A DNA stretch of 64,000 nt, from positions 62,001 through 126,000 of the forward strand of contig VZRN01000568.1 in assembly GCA_013397935.1 (NCBI GenBank), written 5' to 3'. The translations under genes were made by a program, and so were the position numbers. Under the pieces are notes generated by a model. The model worked only from the letters and a program-made list of their open reading frames with translations. It was not told the DNA's origin and did not search any database. This document shows, piece after piece, positions 46,101 to 61,100 of the stretch (the stretch's first letter is position 1; the number at the start of each line of letters is the position of its first letter). The stretch comes from Dasyornis broadbenti. Taxonomy: Eukaryota > Chordata > Aves > Passeriformes > Dasyornithidae.

Positions 46101-49100
46101 TATTTCACTTTTGAAAGGAAACAGTTTCAAAGCAATTCAGCAGAAACTTCAGAAAACTAACAAGTAGTATATTGTTAGTTTTTATTTGTAAATCAATGTA
46201 AGTTTAAGAAATGCACTAAAGTATTTAAGAACAATATGGTATTCAAAAATAAAAATTACCAGCAGAGCCTGATTTACATAAAGTAGAAAAGTACCTTTCG
46301 AAAAAGAGGCCAAACATTAATGTAGTAGCAATATTAGACAAAATACCATCTATTGAAGCTTCTAAATTTTTTTAGAATATATTGAATAAAAATGATGTAA
46401 TAATAAATTAATTCTCACAGAGGTTTAAGTAGCAAGTATTTTGTTTTATAAAGAAAAGGAGAAAAGTAGTATCTATCCTTTTTCATAGGTTTCACTTGTT
46501 TACTGCATGCTCTGGCAGACTTCCTACACAATTCTCCAGTTTCACACAATCAAGACTGATAGTCAATCATAAGTGATTTAATAACTGGTTCCCAATAAAG
46601 TACCAATCTTTACTCCTGTAAATCAGGTAAAGCTATTTGAAAACTGATGGCAACTACCATCTGAAAATTCTATGTATAAGTCAGATACACATACCCTCTA
46701 ACAGACAGAACCTCACAATGTTGAGCAAGTGCCATTATATCAGGAATTACATTCTCCTCTTGAAGCAAGTTAAGACCCCAATTCGATGATCCAATATTGC
46801 CCTGGAATGAAATTTGTCAATTAAATTTTGATCTTGATGTGATCTGCAGCACTACCAATGTTTTGACAATTTTGTTTGTTGCTAGTAGAGTTTCAACCCA
46901 CACCTTCTCAAAGTAATTAAAAGATCTGAGCACCCTTTCTGGCATTTCCTAGTTGTGCTGGTACAAACTCAGCACACTATGTATAATACCTAAATCTGCT
47001 CAAAGTTAGAACTACTATGTATTCCTCACTTTACCAGCTCTACTAGAGCCTGCAGCATGATCTTGGTTTATTCAATTTGCATTTCTCTTACACAGGCATC
47101 TTGTTACATACCTACAGTATCTTCTAGTAATAGTCACCTTGGACAAATGTTCCAAAATTAACTTTGGGGGAGACAAGAAAGAAGCAGTTGAGGTGGCAAA
47201 CTGCCACCTCTGCATTTAAGAGTGTAGCTTGTACACACTAAAACTAGGTTTTAGCCTGTCCTAAGTACCACAGTGTCATGACCACATGCATCAACACTGG
47301 CAGACAACTTCCTTGCAGAAACATTAAGGATGACCACAGTAAATACACTAAACTCAGACCATGGCAACTTTTAACATGTAACTACCAGTGCCATACTAAT
47401 ATTGATTTGGCAACATGTTTTTCTTATTTGTTAAAAAGAAAAAAGGATAAAGTGACTATTAAAACCTCAGAAGAAAACAGGTGCAGTGAATAATTTTCAA
47501 CTGAATCACAGTAATGGAACAGAATGCCAACTTGAAAAAAATCCCACATTTTCTGACACCTCACCTCTTATTTTTATAGCATTTTGCTTAGTTATTTAAG
47601 AATCTACAGTTATAACAGAAATAAACAATTGCAAAAATTGTAAATCTATTGTAAATCTATTTGTAAATCTATTACTAACCAAGGCCCAAAGGGCTGCTTT
47701 CAGCTGCTTAATTCCTTCCCATTTATCCAGCATTGGGGAACGAACAGTGTAACTTAGATCTGTAACAATACTCTGAAGGAGAAAAACAGAAGAAGAAAAC
47801 ACTAAGTTGAAAATGAAAAGGAGATTTCAGTTAAACAGGTTCTCTGGCATTTATAGTAAAAGTTAGAGCAAGAACTTAAATCATGCACCCTAGGAAGGAC
47901 AGAGGTAATTTTGGAATAATAACCATAAATTAACAGCAGTGATAATGCAAGAAGAAAGTTTAAATGAAATTACTGATTGCATGAAGCTATTTCAGATTTT
48001 ATAAAGATCATAGATTAATCAAACTTAACACACTGCAATATATACATTTTCTCTTGAACTTTTAAAAGAGCATCATCAATTCATTAAATCATTTTACAAA
48101 CCCACATTAAGTGAATTTAAGCAATTTTGGCTTAGGCTTTGTTTTCTTAGATTTTCAAACTATTAGAAAGTTTTATTCCCTCATCTCCAAATTTCTGCAT
48201 GCTTAAAACCATGTATAATTGTCAAGATACAATCCACAGAAACTGACTTTTTTTCCATTTATGAACTGCTTTCCATGCCAAGATTTTGCTAGTCATTTTA
48301 GAGAAAAATGTTGCAAGGTATTTTGCTAGTATTTCAGCATCAGGAAGGAATTTTACATGAGATTAGATGGCAAAGACTGTCTTCACAACTTAAGACTCAT
48401 AATCAGCTTCTTCTGCAATGCCAGTTTAAATGCTATCTTTTTAAAAACCTTTTTTAAAAGGGTTTACAATGATCTTTAAAATATTTCAAGTTATAAATAA
48501 TTATTATCCTCACCTGAGACTCCAATAGATGGCAGCCTGTTTTATGGTGCACCAGTTGGCCATAAAGGTGAACTGGCAGGTAGACATGTGGTCGCTGTAA
48601 TCTGGCAGAAAGAAAACATATGTCAGTTTCCCATTTATTTATTATTTATTATTCCCATATGTAATTTATTCTAAAATAAATTACACTGCAGTGTAATACA
48701 ATGACTTACTCTTCATTTTTTTCAAAGAGAATTCTTATGAAGAATTTAGAAAGGAATGAACTGTTTCAATTGGAAGGGACCTACAACAATCATCTAATCC
48801 AACTGCCAGATGATATCAGGGCTAATTAAAAGTTAAAGTCTGTTATTAAGAACACTGTACAAATGCTTCTTGAACACAGATAGACTTGGGGCATTGACCA
48901 CCTCTCCACGATGCCTGTTCCACTGTGTGACCACTCACAACCCTCCTGGTAAGGAAATGCTTCATAGTATCCAATCTGAACCTCTCCTGCTTCAGCTCTC
49001 TATCATTTCAATGTGTCCTGGATGCCAGGGAGGAGAGCTCAGCCCCTCTGTGCCCTTTGCCTCCTCAGGAAGCTGCAGAGAGCAGTGAGGCCAATCCCAA

Positions 49101-52100
49101 GCCTTCTCTTCTTCAACGTGGACAAGCCCAAAGTCCTCAGCTGCTCCTCACAGGAGGTTCCAGCTTTGTTTCCCTCCTCAGGATGCCCTGAAAGACCTTC
49201 CCATCCTTTCCCACCTGCAGGGCCCAGCAGGGCCGCTCTAAAGCAGAGCCCAGCGGGACCATCCCCTCTCTGGGCCGGTTGTGCTGGGACCATCCCCTCT
49301 CTGGGCCGGTTGTGCTGGGACCATCCCCTCTCTGGGCCGGCTGTGCCGTGCTTGGTGCTCTGGGATGGGTTTGTCCTCGGAGCTGCCCAGGCACTGCTGA
49401 CCCACACTGAGCCCAGCCCAGCTGGCCTCACACCCCTCTCTGCAGCTGTCCAGCCACTCCTCTCCCACTTTATCCCTGTGCCCGGTGTTTCTCCATCCCA
49501 GGTGCAGAATCCAGCATTTAGACTTGTTAAATTTCATCCCATTAATGACTGCTCAATTCTCCAATCAATCTAGATCCCTCTTGAAGACCTCTTGTCCCTC
49601 AAAAGAATCCACAGCACCTCCCAGTCTGGATCATCAGCAAACTTGCTACTGGTGCATTCACCTCCAGCATCCAGACTGTTGATACAGAACTGGCCCTAGA
49701 ATGGAGCCCTGAGGAACATCCCTGGTGTGAGCACGCACCAGGCAGAGGTTGCCCCATTCACTGCAACCCTTTGGGCTCAGTCTCTCAGCCAGTTCTTCAC
49801 CCACCACACCATGAACCTGTTCATCCCAAAGCTGGACAACTTGTCCAGGAGGACGCTGTGAAGGACACTATCAAAAATCTTGCCAAGATCCAGGAAAACA
49901 ACATCTACTGCCTTCCCTTCATCCACCAGAAGGGTAACAAATCAATTAAACAAAACTTTCTTTTTGTGAATCATGCTACTGTGCCTGATGACTGCATTGT
50001 TCTTTAAATGCCTTTCAACAATACCCAATATAATTTTTTTTTTCTTGCAGTAATTTTTCCATGAACTGAGGTTTGACTAATAGGTCTGTAATTTTCTGGG
50101 TCTTCCCTTACACCCTTCTTGCAACTGGAATAAACTGGCTAGCTTCCAGTCAGCAGGGGCTTCCCTAGACTCACAAGACTTTTGGTAGATGACAGAGACC
50201 GGGTTCTGACACAACATCTGCTAGCTCCCTCAGCATAAGCTGGAAGAAATCCCACCAGGCCCCATGACCTTCTAAACATTTAGCTGATACAGATGGTCCC
50301 TTACTATTTTAGTGTCCACAAATGGAGAAGTCATAGTTTACACATTTGCGGACCTCTGGCTCAGAGAACCAGGCAGCCCAAGATCCATCTGAAGACTGAA
50401 GCAAAAAAACCACTGAAATTTTCTTCATCTCTGTTTTCCCTTCGTCCCTGTAGGTCAGGTGACCATCTTCAGCGAGTATTGACCTAGTGTTTTCTTCAGA
50501 CCTCCTCCTTCTTGTTGTATGACAGAACACTGCCCAGTTTCAGTCCTGAATGACCTTTGGCCCTTTGTGCCTTCTCTGCTTATGTGAATCACAGCTTTAC
50601 AGTGTTCCTGTGAAAGGTGACCTTACTTCCAGAAATCATATAATTTCCTTTTCCTCTTGAGCTCCATGAGGAGTTTCCTGTTCAGCCAAGACTGCCTTTA
50701 GCCCCACTTGCTTGACTTATAACACCATGGGATTGCCTGCTCCTGTGCTTCTGAAAGGTGGTTCTTAAAGATGGACCAGCACTTCTGGACTCCTAGGCCC
50801 TCAAAAATATACTCTGCTAAAGTAGCTCCCCAAGTTGGCTCTCCTGAAGCTCTGGGAAGCAACTCTGCTGTGCTTTTTCTCATTACATTGGAAATTTTAA
50901 ACTTAACCATGTCACGATCATTGTTGCCTAGAGCACTCCCTTCCATCACATCTCCCATAAGCCCTGTATTTACAAACAGCAAGCCTAGGAGGGCATCTTT
51001 CCTAGTTGGCTCACTGAGTATCTGTGAAAAGAATGATCTCCTATAGACTTTGAGAATTTCCAAGGTTGCTTGTCATAGTACTATGATATTTGCAGTTGAT
51101 GCCTGGAAGTTGAAATCTTCCATAGGAAGCCCATAAGAACAAGGGCTACTGATCCAGAAGTTTCTCCTAATCGTCTACAGAATGAATCATCAGTACTAAC
51201 ATCCTGGCTGAGTGATCAGTAGCAGACAACCAGCACATCATCTCCTTTGGTTGCCATCCCCCTGATCCTCACCCAGAGGTTCTCAACCACATCACCACTA
51301 TCTGTATGGGCTGTGTAATCAAACCTCTTCTTTATATAGACTGACACATTCATCTGCTTTGCCTATCGCTCCTGAACACCTGTAGCCCTCCATTCCAGCA
51401 CTCCAATCATGGGACTCAATCCACCAAGTCTCAATAAAACAAATTATATTAAGGCTCTAAAACGAATTCTATAAAAACTCTAAAATAAATTACATTAAAA
51501 CTCTGGGAGCTAAGCAAACCATCAAGTTTATCCTGTTTGTTTCTCATTCTGTACTTATGTACTGTACTGCTCCAGGACCAGTATAAACTGAAATCCTGTT
51601 GGTACCCTGCTCCCTCATACATTGACTATTTACAGCTCTCCTGACCAGTCCTACCAGCTTACGCCTCAGAAACCATTTTCCCAAATTTACCTTTGGTTGC
51701 TACGACGAACATAGTTATCCCCATCAACAGGTTTGCGGTATGTTGTAAGTGCTTCATTAAGTTGTTCTTCAATCAATTCAACATATTTTAAATTATATTC
51801 CTGTAAGAAGATAGACAAAGGTTGACACTTAGTGGTTTATGGTGTTATAGCATGATACTTTATAAGGAAGAAATAATTAAGCAACGTTCCTTAAGAAAGA
51901 ATGATTTTTTTTTATGATCTGAAGGTGGGGCTCATGAAAATTAATACACTTCATACATAAAATGAGCTTGCAGAGCTAGCAATTGATTTCATAATTATTT
52001 CAGGGAATTTGTTAAAAAAAGGAAGAAATACTTCACATCTGAAAAACTCAAATAATTTCAATAGACTGTCATGCATTTCAGTACTCCTTGAGAAGTGACA

Positions 52101-55100
52101 GTTAAACTACTAAAAAAGTTGCAAACAGAAATGAGACCAATCTCTTATAAGCAATTAAAAAAACCAAAATAACATATGAAGAGTTTTATTCTAGTTACAA
52201 CAATAATGAATTTTTCTTAATTGTCTTGTGTTTCTCTTCACTTCCTAACAGAATAAGCCAATTCTATGTTCATGAGCCTTACATTTAACTTTAATTAACA
52301 ACGATCAGAGGTAACAGGTACCTTGAAAAGCAGCATTCCTTTGCACACTTCCCTAGATAAAGACCTTCCACAACAACCTATTTTAGAAAGTCACTACACT
52401 TCCGAAATATTGGCTGAAATGTCAAAATTATATAAAGGTCTTGGTAAGTCAAAAGTACACATGTACAGAACTGTAAGTCCCTGTCAACTTCTTCCAGCAA
52501 AAATGTTACGTCACTGATACAATAAATGTAAGAGTTAGCTTTACATGTACATTAATATGCAATAATTTTTAAGACTCTCTGTTCTAAACCCTCATATTCA
52601 TACTGTTCCTCCTTCTAATACCAAGCATACATTTTCTTCTTAGCATTACCTTTTGCCACTTTTCCATCTGTTTTGTTACATAGCCTCTTTCATTTAGATA
52701 CGAAAATCCCTTTGGGATGGACAGAAATCTGTAAAAAACCATCAGACAGTTCACATTCTAATTTAAACAACTCACAGAATTTGAATAAAAAGAACACTTA
52801 TTTGTTTCCACAGTGTGAACTCAAACAGCACTGCATTCAACATTTACCTTAGGAGTAGAAGCAAGCCCTTGTCTCCAAGATGAGAAAGAGCTGGTTTCAT
52901 TTGGATAAGGGCATGAAGATTGGCCTAAATAATTAAGAACATGCAAAGAATATTTGAGTACTATATAATTCTGAAAACTGCAATAACTACAAAAATCTGC
53001 CTGCAATGAAGCAGCAAGTTTTCCACAACAGGAAGTATCAAATGCCAACTTAATCCTAACATTATCAATTTCAGTTATTTTCTGTTATTAGATACAAATT
53101 ACTTCACAAAAGGTATAATGAACAAAATAGCTGAATTAATGGCAATTCGTATTTAAATACAGACATAATGCAGAAGTCTACATTTTCCCATAAATAATAC
53201 TCCAGTATTATCATCAAAGGGGTCTATAAACTATTTTAAGTCCATCAGTGACAATCAAGAAATGAAACCATCAGTAGCTTCTTACATATTTGTACTTTGC
53301 TACTAGGGAAGGGAGTGGGGAAGAGCTTAAGAGCAGCATACCAAAAGGAGGTCAAAAGAGAAAGGATGCTCACCTTGTCTTCACATGCCTCATCTAGAAT
53401 ATCAAGTGCCTCAGAAGAAATAGTTTTATTTTTATCATGTAACTGGGTCACCAGTAACTCAATCCCCCAGTTGCTGAAGAACTCTACATTAGCTCTCAGC
53501 AACACTCGTAAGTGTTTTGTTGCATACAATCTGCAGCTCTGCGAAGTAAGGAAAATGTTTTCTTGAATGGAAGAAAAACAGCTAATGCAATTAATGATTA
53601 GTAATTTTTAAAAATACCTTTCAACTACCACATTTTGCAGCAGGTGTGATACACTGATCTACTAAACCTACAGTTTATTAGAGAGCTATTTCTGTCTTAG
53701 CAAATGGGAAAATTGAATCTGAGATCACAAATAATTTGGTCACCATAAGTGTCTAATCCTGTATCTTTTTACTATATATTATTGTATCTTTTGAAGAGAA
53801 TTTAGAAGCCAATTTAAAAAATTATAGTCAGTAGGGAGCTTCATCATCATCTTTCAACGAGTCATTCCTTCAACCTCAAATATCTTCATTACTTTCAGAC
53901 TCCACTCTTTACCCATAAGAATCATATCTTTGACAGTCTCAGCAAAATATCCTCAATTTATGTCCTCCTCTTCCAAAATACAGTGAGATATTTAAAGCTA
54001 GTACCTACATTTTTCTCTTTTGTATCCACTCTAGAACACATTCTGTCTGTTCAGATGACAGAAACAACTTCACTTGAAGTAATGAACATTCTTTTCTTGT
54101 TGTATTTCAACTTATTGTCGTCTATCTCCCTGACATCAGTGCTTGCTTGTCTAGTAATACTATCTTAAAAGTCCAAGAGTTTCCACTCCCAAGTCCACAT
54201 AAGGCTATATTTTACTCCCACTCATCTTCTTTGATTCAGAAGAACAAATTCCACTGCCTGTTTCTGAATCAACCCCTCATTCCAGTACCTACAGCATCTA
54301 CTCAGTTTCAACACGCTGAGTAACCTCAATCATTATCGACTGCTAGAAGGTTAACCTAGATTGCACTGCTAGAAATAGAGATTTCTCTACGTGATAACAA
54401 TGCCTTCACAATTGATTTAAGATGACACTGACCTAAACAATCACATTACACTTAGTTTATACACATCAAGACTTTAGCCCCCATCATACATGAGAGAAAG
54501 CTTTATTTGAAGGACATAATTTCTCAAGCACAAATACAATATAAGGTGTGAAGTTCACAACAAATTCAAAAGCTACACATGTAGGAGTTTGATTTCTCTG
54601 AATACAAAAATAAGTATCTTTTTCCATATATAATAGCTTAAAAATAAAGGCATATGCCTTGAATAACAAAATAAATGTATAGTGGGAAATAACAAAGGAA
54701 CATAATAAGGTGAACTGAACTTACATCTGTAGCTGCTGTCAGGATTTTAGAAAGGATGACTCTTGCCAATCCATCTCTGCTATAATCCAGACTAGAAACA
54801 GTCAATTTTAACAAGTGATCTTGGTTCTTCAAAGAACAAAGATTAAGAAGACTGGAGGCACGAAAATGGAGGAAAAAGAAAATATAATTAGTAGTTGAAC
54901 CCACTCAAACCATCAATAATTTAAACTTAAGTATTTTGAGTTATACTTTTATTACTATAAATGCAGAATACAAAGTATGTTCTCTTATGAAATGAAGTAA
55001 CTTCAAATTGTTGTAACTATAAAGTCAAATAGAGACAAAATAATGCACTGAACTGCAAGGGCAAAACCCCAAAGCAACACCTTTTGTAATTGCTCTGTAA

Positions 55101-58100
55101 AAATTGTCAGCATAATTAGTGATTATAAGTATAAAAATTAATTCTCATGAAGTTTTGTGAACAATTCTTCATTGTAAAACACGGTGTGTAAAGTTTGCCA
55201 CAAAATTAGTTCTACTAACTGTCTAGATTTTACAGTAGATGAAGTTTTCTGAAGCCAGTAAAAAGCTTGCTTTCTAATAATCAAAAAAATCAATAATAAA
55301 AAAAGGAGTTAATTTTTGCTTAAAGTTTACTATATGTTAATAAGCTAATACTAGTCACCAGCCAAATTTTTCCCAAAGGAAGGTAAATTTATTTGTACCT
55401 AAACAAAATTTTCAACTTCAGAATTTCACTCAAAAATACTGGACTAACGTTATACATGCAATATACATCAATATTTCACAAATAGTACTGTACCTGCCAT
55501 TTTTTCATGGTTTGTGTGGTTTTGGGTTTTGTTTGTTTTTCTCTCTATTTCCCCACACCATGTCTTTCAGTACACTATAATACCTCCTGATACTGATCTC
55601 TGTCACACAGGAGTGGATAGAAAAAAGCTGTTTATGCCATGATCACTCTATTTGTTTAGTAATGACAGACTGAAAGACCTTTTTCTTAGAAACAAAAGAT
55701 GGGCATCTTTACCTGTAACTACAACAAAATAACCTTAAAGTTTTCAGCTTTTCAAATAGTGGCTTCTCATGCACAGTTTAAAATTTTCATACTATTACAC
55801 TGCAAGAACAATTCAAACTAAATAAAAACACTCACCACTGAAACACATTACATTTTTCAAGCATTTTCACTCCATGAGGGTGACAAGATAAAGTACCAAA
55901 AAATAGAAAGTAGTGCTGGCTAAGGGTGTTTAGTAACCCATTATTTTGAAGACTACGTTCAGGTTTCATGCCTGATGAAGAGTTGAGCCAAAGTACAATA
56001 TCTTTAACCAATTCCTCCAGGTAACCTTGTCCATCCTAACAAAATAAAGAGGAATAGCATCTGTTAGCAATAGAAATGTCTCTTTTCTTTACTGAAATCC
56101 ATTACTTTACATTTCTTAGAGTGCAGAAGCAAAACACAGGCACAAAACAGAAATGCAGGCTGGAAAACGGTTCAGACTAAAGAAGTTTCAAGGCAAACAA
56201 AAGGAGCTAAGCATGGAGATATCTTAGGACTAATTCTTTCTTTCCACAAAAAGGGAGAAGTATTATTCAACGACATTTTCCTCTGACCTGAGGCACAAAA
56301 GTCTTTAGCACAAAACAAGAAAGGAGTTAGAAAAGGAAGGTTATACACAGTATAAATAATAAAAAACCCTCCAAACTCTAAGTTGCATTTAATAAAGCTG
56401 TATTTAATAAAACTTGTACATAAACATAGTCATCTTCCTCAATATTTCACATAGTATTTCTTAATTACAATGATCATTTTAGATTTAATACCTAAAATCG
56501 CAGAAGTCTTTACCAAAAATTAAGGTTTTTCCCTCAAGTGGCATTCTGCAAGACTACTCATTCTTGTAGTACTTCCAGTCTTGTAGCTGAAAATTTCTTA
56601 CCTCCTCTGATTCAAGAAGAAATTCAGTAAACTGACAACCCACAACAGTGAGCTGCTTCGCCTTGGCATAGTCCAGATCCAGGTTAGCATAGAGTTTACT
56701 GCTAGGCTTGTAAAAATACAACAATCTCCTTACAAACCTACAGAACATAAAATAGAATTTGCTATTTTTCAGTATGACAAGGACAGTCTTACAATACAAA
56801 ATGATGCTAGTAGGAAAAATGGGTTATATTTGAATTGTTTTCTTAGCAATAAGTTTTAAAAATTTATCAAAAGAATAGCAGGTAATAGCAGTGAGTCTAT
56901 CCAGACACAATTTCAGAGATGTTGCCGTACTGTGTTATAAAGGATTTTCTATACTGCGACTTAATATAAGCAAAGGAACTTAAAATCTCTATGCTCTCAG
57001 AAGCCATGGCATCCTTCTCATTCTCACAATTTTTTCTGCTGTAATTTATCCTGCACGAAGTTTCAAAGATTGTATTATCTAGACTAACAAAGAGCTTAAA
57101 AAAGAATTTTGTAACCTGAGTTTTCTTCAGCTATAATAGTTACTGCTTCTGTGAAAAAAACGTTTTCATGTTCTGGCAGGAAAAAGTCTCATTTATCCAG
57201 CAACAGTATTTTCAATCACTTCACTAAACTATTTCTAAAGCGTAACACAGTGATTGCAATCACACTCTCAGACTCTTTTAAATCACAGTGAGCAACTTTG
57301 CTTGAGTTTTGCACCACAGCAGTAAGTCTATAGCAAAGATCTTCCCCTCATGAATTCTTCATCAAAAATAAACACACATTTGTGCTTTAAAATAACACAG
57401 AATGTTCCATCAAAAGGTCGATATGTCAGAAAGAAAAATTAACTACTGAACTGCACTTGTACTTGAAAAAGTCAGAGTAATCCACTATCCCTAACTTCAA
57501 TCACAGTACCAAATATAAAGGAAACCTGAGGCTTAATTAAGTTTTGTGAAATAAAATGTACTTTATTCCGTATTACTAGCAATAAATATATATTAACACA
57601 CAAATTTATACATGTGTATATCTGTGTGTATATTTAATTGTGTATATGTGTATATCAGTGTGCATGCATTCAGTTTTGGGCCCCTTGGGCCCCTCACTAC
57701 AGGAAGGACATTGAGGGGTAGGAGCATGTCTGGAGAAGATCAAGAGAACTGGGGAAAGGTCTGGGCCACAAGTCTGATGAGGAGCAGCTGAAGGAGCTGG
57801 GAGTGTTCAGCCTGGAGAAAAGGAGGCTCAGTGAAGACCTTTTTGCTCTTTAAAACTCCCTGACAGGAGACTGTAGCCAGGTGGGGGTGGTCTCCTATTC
57901 CAGGTGACAAGTGACAGAATGAGAGGAAAAGGCCTCAAGTTGTCCCAAAGGAAGTGTAGATTGGATATTATGAAAAATTTCTGGACTAAAAGAGTGGTCA
58001 CACATTTGAACTGCCAGGGGAAGTGTTGGAGTTACCATCTGTGGAGGGATTCAAAGGACATATAGACATGGCACTTGGAGACATGCTTTAGAATGAACAG

Positions 58101-61100
58101 TTGGTCTCAACGATCTTTGAGGTCTTTTTCAAGATTCTGTGATCCTATGTGTATACACACATTAACTGTATCTCTACTAAATGAGACAATCTATATAAAA
58201 ATATCTGGAATTTCACTTTAACAGCTCTAAGATCATCACAACACTAACAGTAAAAAAAATCAACTTATAGAAGGACAAATAAACATCATTTACACTTGAA
58301 AAACAAAGAGGCTGAAAATCTATTGTCATAAGCAGTGAAACTAGAGAGATTTGGGGCTTAATTTGTTATAATTAAATAGAACTAAAAGCATTTTAAAGCC
58401 ATTAAGCTTCCAATTCTGCAGAAAGGAACAATGAACTCTAGAAGCTTCACACCAATTCAATTACAGATTTTTCCCAATTTTTTTGGAATTAAATTATTTA
58501 GGCACTGAATTATGCTTGAGTGCAAGATAAAAACATGGAACAGGAAAGCTGTCCCACACAGGTAGGTTGAGGAGTGTGTGTTGGTGCCACAGCCAGGACT
58601 GCAGACACTGCTTTAGAGAAGCAATGTTATAAACTACCAGATTTAGAAAAAGATACTTATCTCAAAGTACAGATTGGCAATTAGTGTTTCAGGAAAACCC
58701 AGAAAAAATACAAACACAACATTAAATTATTGCTACAATAACAATGAGACTACTGCTTAAGCTGTGAATACTTCATAAAAGTATCCTGACTAGTTCTTGG
58801 TAAAAATTTAAAACAAAGCCATACGAGCCTTTCAGCAAGCATTCTATCTTTTGGGTTTTCCCCAGTTCATGCAGAAATAGATTTCATACCCACAAATACA
58901 GACACAAATATTCTTCAAAATAATTGAATCTACTTCTGAGAGATGTGTTAAAAGGAACATCCAAGAACTAATTAGTAGCACTACGATCACACAGGCACAA
59001 AAGTCGTAACGCCAACAGACATGAAAGGAACCAGAGCTGTACTGGGGGTTTTTTGTTTGTTTGTTTTTCCAAATTACACATGCTTCTCTTGCCATTAACA
59101 GCAACTAGAAATAATTTCCTCTTGGTTTTTGTTGAAAGCTGTAGTTACTGTACAACTGTAGATTTAACTTTGTCAAAACTTGCCAAGCTCTGACATAAAA
59201 CACTACTGTTTGAAATATCAAGTAGTATCACTTCTAAGGTTTAAAATTAAACTGAGCATTTGCAAAGGTGGTATAATTCATAAGGGACTAAATATATAAA
59301 GTATCTGTGCCCAGAAAAGAAGGTTAAACACGTGTTTAATTAAAGCAAATATCACAACTGAATTATCCAAATTTACACTTTAACTGCTTATCTATAGATT
59401 AAGTTTCAGAAATGTGATACATCCAGGGAATATTTTATTGCAAAAGTAAAATTCAGTTTTTCCTAATTTCTTTCTTCAAAGAAAGTCTACAAAATATTTA
59501 CATACCTGTGCAACTGTTCATCTTTGTAGTTCCTTAGATTTATATTTGGCCACTAGAAAAAATAGTAAATATAGCATTATATGAACCTTGTACATCAGTC
59601 CTTGATTAGTCAGTAAAATCCACTTATTTCTATCAGTTGTATTTACATAATAATTAGAAAGTTTTCTGGCACCTTATGTTACATCTTTAAAAAGCCCTTG
59701 TTTTTTTGAAAAGCCCACACTTCCTGCTTCAAGAACTGTTCAATTTTTTTCTAGAGAAAGACAGGGAATGTTGGTTACATGCTACGTGTACAAGGCTACA
59801 ATTCTAATGAAAACAAAAAATTATGAGAAGCTGATGAAAAATAAACAATTTTGTTTAGTTTTTGCAAATAACAAAAAAAATTGATACGCATAACAGGGAA
59901 ATATTTTTTGGTTGTTGTTTTGAATAATGATCAGATTTGGTTTAAAAACTGTAATTATTCTGTTACAGATCACTTAAATACTGTGTATTAAAATGGTATT
60001 TACACTCTTTTGTTGATACTTTGTTAGATGTATTAAGAAGGACCACATGAAGAATACTACCCTCTTCAGGATCTAGTCTTTCTTCCCATTATATTTTCCT
60101 CTGTTTTTACAGCCATCTATTATCTCCATGGTTTCAGATTTCTTTCTGTTGCTAGTAGTGAGTATATTCTTGTCAGTAATGGAAAAATGTGCATCAAACA
60201 TTCCTCTTTCCTATCTGTGTGATACAGATCTACATTTCCAATTGGTATTCCAGTGTTAAGACACACTGTGCACTAGTTAATGATTAGTAAAATTGACTAC
60301 ACTAGCAACAGTGCCAGATACAGATGAGGGTGACACTTTTGCTGCTCTTTTAACAGCTTAGACAGCAAGCTGAGCAAGTGAAAAAGGCAATAAGGGACCA
60401 CCTGAGATGCACACAATGAGGTGGTTAGAGAGCTGATATTCCACAGATACAAGGCTGCAACAGACATGGAGGAGGTGAGTAGCCACATGAGATAACAAAT
60501 TTCAGACACTGGAATCTGGATCCTGCTAATTAGAGGACTAAAGATGGACCACTGTGGTTCATCATCTCAGTTTATGCTAGTGTTATGCAGCTTAACAGGA
60601 ACAGAAATGATTGGAAGTAAGCCAGAAAACACACACATTTCTCATTCAGAAAGAAGTCTCCAATTATCAGACATTAGCAACTCTTTGACAAGACACTAGA
60701 AAATACATTGCTGGGGAGGTCTGAGATGGCAGAAAAACTGGCTGACGTAAATTTCAATTTAATATTTCAATTTAATTCCAAAACACACTAGTGGTCAACA
60801 ACACTGTCAAAATACTACATATACTAATTAACAGTGAGATTCTGAAAAACAGTTTTCTGTTTGTATCTTCGATACTGAATCAAAGGAAAGAGTACTTATG
60901 ACTAATAACAGATATCTAGTAGCCCAGTAAATCTCATAATTGCAGTAAAAAGTCTGTAAACAGAGAAATCTGGTGGAGCAAAGCTACTGTCATATACATA
61001 TTCAGGTCTTTATACCAGACAGATTCTTGCTCTTTCAACTTTATCGGTCCCTGAAAAAAAGGCACAGAAATATTTAGTTTCTTTTCTTTTTTTTTTTTTC

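Larger units (their letters stand above)
51801..55835 (-). other. RICTOR introns between exons 22 and 26 (human numbering)
   Basis: Introns 51801-52649, 52729-52847, 52925-53373, 53539-54724 and 54852-55835. AT-rich, no transposon or RNA gene recognised. Confidence 0.6.

Noticed and set aside
49013..49573. 186-codon + strand open frame with overlapping frames on the other strand
   Set aside because: It lies in the GC-rich part of a CR1 and the minisatellite; the coding sense of the element is the - strand.
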